Positions 6,931 through 7,976 of a stretch of DNA of 7,976 nt are shown here, one piece after another. Numbering within the stretch: the stretch's first letter is position 1; each line of letters opens with the position of its first letter. The notes beneath the pieces were generated by a model. That model ran no database searches. It saw only the letters and a program-made list of their open reading frames with translations, and had not been told where the DNA came from. Position numbers and translations under genes: made by a program. Source of the stretch: Oscillibacter sp. (lineage in GTDB: Bacteria > Bacillota > Clostridia > Oscillospirales > Oscillospiraceae). Location: NCBI GenBank assembly GCA_003487665.1, contig DNFA01000022.1, positions 22,324-30,299 on the forward strand, read 5' to 3'.

Positions 6931-6953
6931 TTCGAGTCCTGTACTGAGCACCA
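6931..6953 (+). repeat. tRNA 3'-end fragment (attachment-site core candidate)
   Basis: The 23 bases divide exactly like the end of a tRNA gene: T-loop TTCGAGT (6931-6937), T-stem 3' strand CCTGT (6938-6942), acceptor 3' strand ACTGAGC (6943-6949), discriminator A and CCA (6951-6953). The preceding bases (CGGGTCAA) cannot form the matching T-stem ACAGG, and no anticodon or D arm lies upstream, so this is a fragment and not a tRNA gene. Such orphan 3' ends are left at the far end of elements that integrate into tRNA genes. The tRNA identity cannot be told from this part. Confidence 0.7.
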
Positions 6954-6961
6954 TCCGAAAC

Positions 6962-6992
6962 CCTTGAAACCACATGGTTACAAGGTTTTTTT
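6962..6992 (+). terminator. Intrinsic terminator, plus strand
   Basis: Stem CCTTG (6962-6966), A/A mismatch, AACC (6968-6971), loop ACAT, GGTT (6976-6979), A, CAAGG (6981-6985), then seven T (6986-6992). Only the plus strand has the T tract. No plus-strand gene lies upstream in the window; the tRNA 3' fragment ends nine bases before, so this is probably the terminator of the original tRNA transcript. Confidence 0.85.
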
Positions 6993-7010
6993 GCTGCCTC
7001 AAAACGTGTT

Positions 7011-7031
7011 TGACCCTTATTCTGACCCTTA
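7011..7031 (-). repeat. 12-bp-period direct repeat pair (right arm-type candidate)
   Basis: TGACCCTTA occurs at 7011-7019 and 7023-7031, 12 bases apart. On the minus strand the unit is TAAGGGTCA, which shares TAAGG(G/C)T and the same 12-bp spacing with the repeats at 6791-6813, in the same orientation. It lies about 58 bp from the tRNA 3' fragment on the opposite side. Confidence 0.6.
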
Positions 7032-7043
7032 AAGCCCCAGCGC

Positions 7044-7083
7044 GCCGGAGATATGCTCCTTGCGGAGCTTGGTCATCTCCGGC
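7044..7083. repeat. Nested hairpin with CCGGAG arms
   Basis: GCCGGAGAT (7044-7052) is the exact reverse complement of ATCTCCGGC (7075-7083). Inside lies a second perfect hairpin, GCTCC (7055-7059), loop TTGC, GGAGC (7064-7068). No T tract follows on either strand, so it is not a classic terminator. Confidence 0.65.
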
Positions 7084-7105
7084 ATGGTGCTGGGAACGCT
7101 GCAAG

Positions 7106-7160
7106 GCACGCAAAAGACTCCGGCAGATTCTGCATTCCGCTCACCGGAGATTTTGCGTGC
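7106..7160. repeat. Long inverted repeat just after the kinase gene
   Basis: GCACGCAAAA (7106-7115) is the perfect reverse complement of TTTTGCGTGC (7151-7160). Inside it CTCCGG (7118-7123) pairs with CCGGAG (7144-7149), leaving a 20-base loop. The repeat begins four bases past the kinase stop codon on the minus strand. No U tract follows on the transcribed strand. It could stabilise or end the kinase mRNA, or be a REP-like or transposon-end relic; no target-site duplication is seen at its borders. Confidence 0.65.
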
Positions 7161-7164
7161 AATA

Positions 7165-7976
7165 TCACTGTATCGGCAGCTCCACCGCGATGGTCGTGCC
7201 CTTGTCCGAACTTTCCTCCACCCAAACGGAGCCGCCGTGGAGATCGGCGATCTCCCACACCAGAGAAAGCCCCAGCCCCGCACCGCCGTACTCGCGGCTG
7301 CGGGACTTGTCCACCCGGAAGAAGGGCTGGAAAATACTGCACTGATACTCCTTCGGGATGCCGCAGCCGGTGTCGGAGACGCGGAGCAAGAGCTTTTCCG
7401 GCTTCTGTGTGACAGAAACCCGCACCGAGCCGCCCTGCCGGTTGTACTTGACGGCGTTCTCCGTCAGGTTGAAGATCAAGCGGTAGATCAGCGCGTCGCT
7501 GCCGGTCATAATGCCGTTGCCCTCCGCCGTCAGTGTGACGCCGCGCTTATCTGAGAGCGGCGCGAGATCTGTGAAGATCTCCTCGATCATGGGAGCGAGC
7601 TGGATGCGCTCGTTCCGCGCCACCTGCCGCAGATTGCTCATCTCCAGCAGTGTCCTGGTCATCTGTATCAGCCGTTCCGTCTGCTCACGCAAAAGCGTGA
7701 GGAACTCCGCCGTCTCCGGTCGCATATCAGGATGCTCCGCGGAAAACAGCTCCAACTGCGCCTGCATGAGTGCCAGTGGCGTGCGCAGCTCGTGGGCGGC
7801 GTTGCCGGTGAACTGCCGCTGGGCGGAAAAGGCGGTATTCAGCCGCTCCAGCATCTGGTTGAAGGAGCGGCTGAGCTGCTTAAACTCCGGAAGCACATCT
7901 TCATCGATCTTCATATCCGCCAAATTGGTCATCTGCACCATTTCCACCTGAGAAGCAAAGCTGCGCAGGGGCTTGA
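7165..7976 (-). CDS. Sensor histidine kinase, C-terminal part (5' end beyond the window)
   Basis: The frame stays open to the window edge (upstream in-frame residues KPLRSFASQ), so the GTG at 7945-7947 is not the true start; the missing part should hold the membrane sensor region. The visible part begins in a HAMP linker (KPLRSFASQVEMVQM through FNQMLERL). The HisKA box follows, FTGNAAHELRTPLA, with the phospho-accepting His in AAHELRTP. The ATPase domain shows the N box NLTENAVKYN, the D/G1 box VSDTGCGIP, an F box around IFQPFFRVDKSR and the G2 box GGAGLGLSLV, ending GTTIAVELPIQ. All catalytic motifs are intact. It autophosphorylates and passes phosphate to a response regulator, probably encoded just upstream outside the window. 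The stimulus cannot be judged without the sensor domain. Confidence 0.95.
   Translation of the reverse strand, partial: KPLRSFASQVEMVQMTNLADMKIDEDVLPEFKQLSRSFNQMLERLNTAFSAQRQFTGNAAHELRTPLALMQAQLELFSAEHPDMRPETAEFLTLLREQTERLIQMTRTLLEMSNLRQVARNERIQLAPMIEEIFTDLAPLSDKRGVTLTAEGNGIMTGSDALIYRLIFNLTENAVKYNRQGGSVRVSVTQKPEKLLLRVSDTGCGIPKEYQCSIFQPFFRVDKSRSREYGGAGLGLSLVWEIADLHGGSVWVEESSDKGTTIAVELPIQ

Larger units (their letters stand above)
6627..7164. other. Gene-free, structured intergenic region
   Basis: About 540 bp without a credible gene. From left to right it holds the LysR promoter, an unremarkable stretch (6692-6780), 12-bp-period direct repeats (6781-6813), about 115 bp with no recognisable signal, a tRNA 3'-end fragment (6931-6953), a plus-strand terminator (6962-6992), a second direct repeat pair (7011-7031) and two hairpins (7044-7083, 7106-7160). 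Base composition drops in 6780-6900 compared with the flanking genes, which fits foreign or mobile-element DNA. Confidence 0.7.

Noticed and set aside
6850..6953. Intact tRNA gene ending in CCA
   Set aside because: Bases before the T-loop cannot form the T-stem and no D or anticodon arm or acceptor 5' strand is present; only the 3' end exists.
6838..7113. Minus-strand 91-codon open frame
   Set aside because: It reads through the terminator and the complement of the tRNA 3' end (giving the familiar artefact TGLE), so it is not a real protein.
6781..7160. CRISPR array from the repeated short motifs
   Set aside because: Units are 9-11 bp with 12-bp spacing and only two or three copies; no spacers or cas genes.

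Overview
The window looks like chromosomal DNA from a GC-rich member of the Clostridia, most likely a gut bacterium of the Oscillospiraceae/Ruminococcaceae type. This is inferred from strong AAAGGAG-type ribosome binding sites, near-consensus TTGnnn-N17-TATAAT promoters, lipoproteins with LAGC/LAAC lipoboxes, DUF4405 and flavodoxin genes typical of anaerobic Firmicutes, and a high-GC third codon position. No species call can be made.

Positions 94-5624 carry seven tightly packed minus-strand genes that read as one operon. In transcription order they are: a YqhD/BDH-type metal-dependent alcohol dehydrogenase, a carboxymuconolactone-decarboxylase/cupin fusion, a small flavodoxin-fold FMN reductase, a flavodoxin-domain lipoprotein, an aldo/keto reductase, an alpha/beta-hydrolase lipoprotein and a DUF4405 multi-helix membrane protein. 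Gaps are at most 40 bp and two junctions are 4-base overlaps. Just upstream, on the same strand (5724-6626), is a LysR-type regulator with its own promoter. A 13-14 bp inverted repeat between the regulator and the operon can act as the regulator's terminator, and it also overlaps the -35 region of a promoter with a perfect TATAAT that should drive the operon. The set (regulator, YqhD-like dehydrogenase, DkgA-like aldo/keto reductase) parallels the E. coli yqhC-yqhD-dkgA aldehyde-detoxification locus. It adds flavin carriers and membrane or surface proteins, so an inducible electrophile/aldehyde/quinone reduction system with an envelope branch is the best working idea.

Positions 6627-7164 have no convincing gene but are rich in structure. 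They hold the regulator's promoter, a block of 12-bp-period direct repeats, a 23-bp 3' end of a tRNA gene (T-loop through CCA) lacking the rest of the tRNA, a strong plus-strand intrinsic terminator, a second pair of 12-bp-period direct repeats, and two large hairpins built from four copies of a CCGGAG motif. This is the layout expected at an attachment site of a tRNA-targeting integrative element, so a junction of mobile DNA probably lies here, although no integrase is visible in the window.

Positions 7165-7976 hold the C-terminal part of a HAMP-HisKA-HATPase sensor histidine kinase whose 5' end runs off the window.
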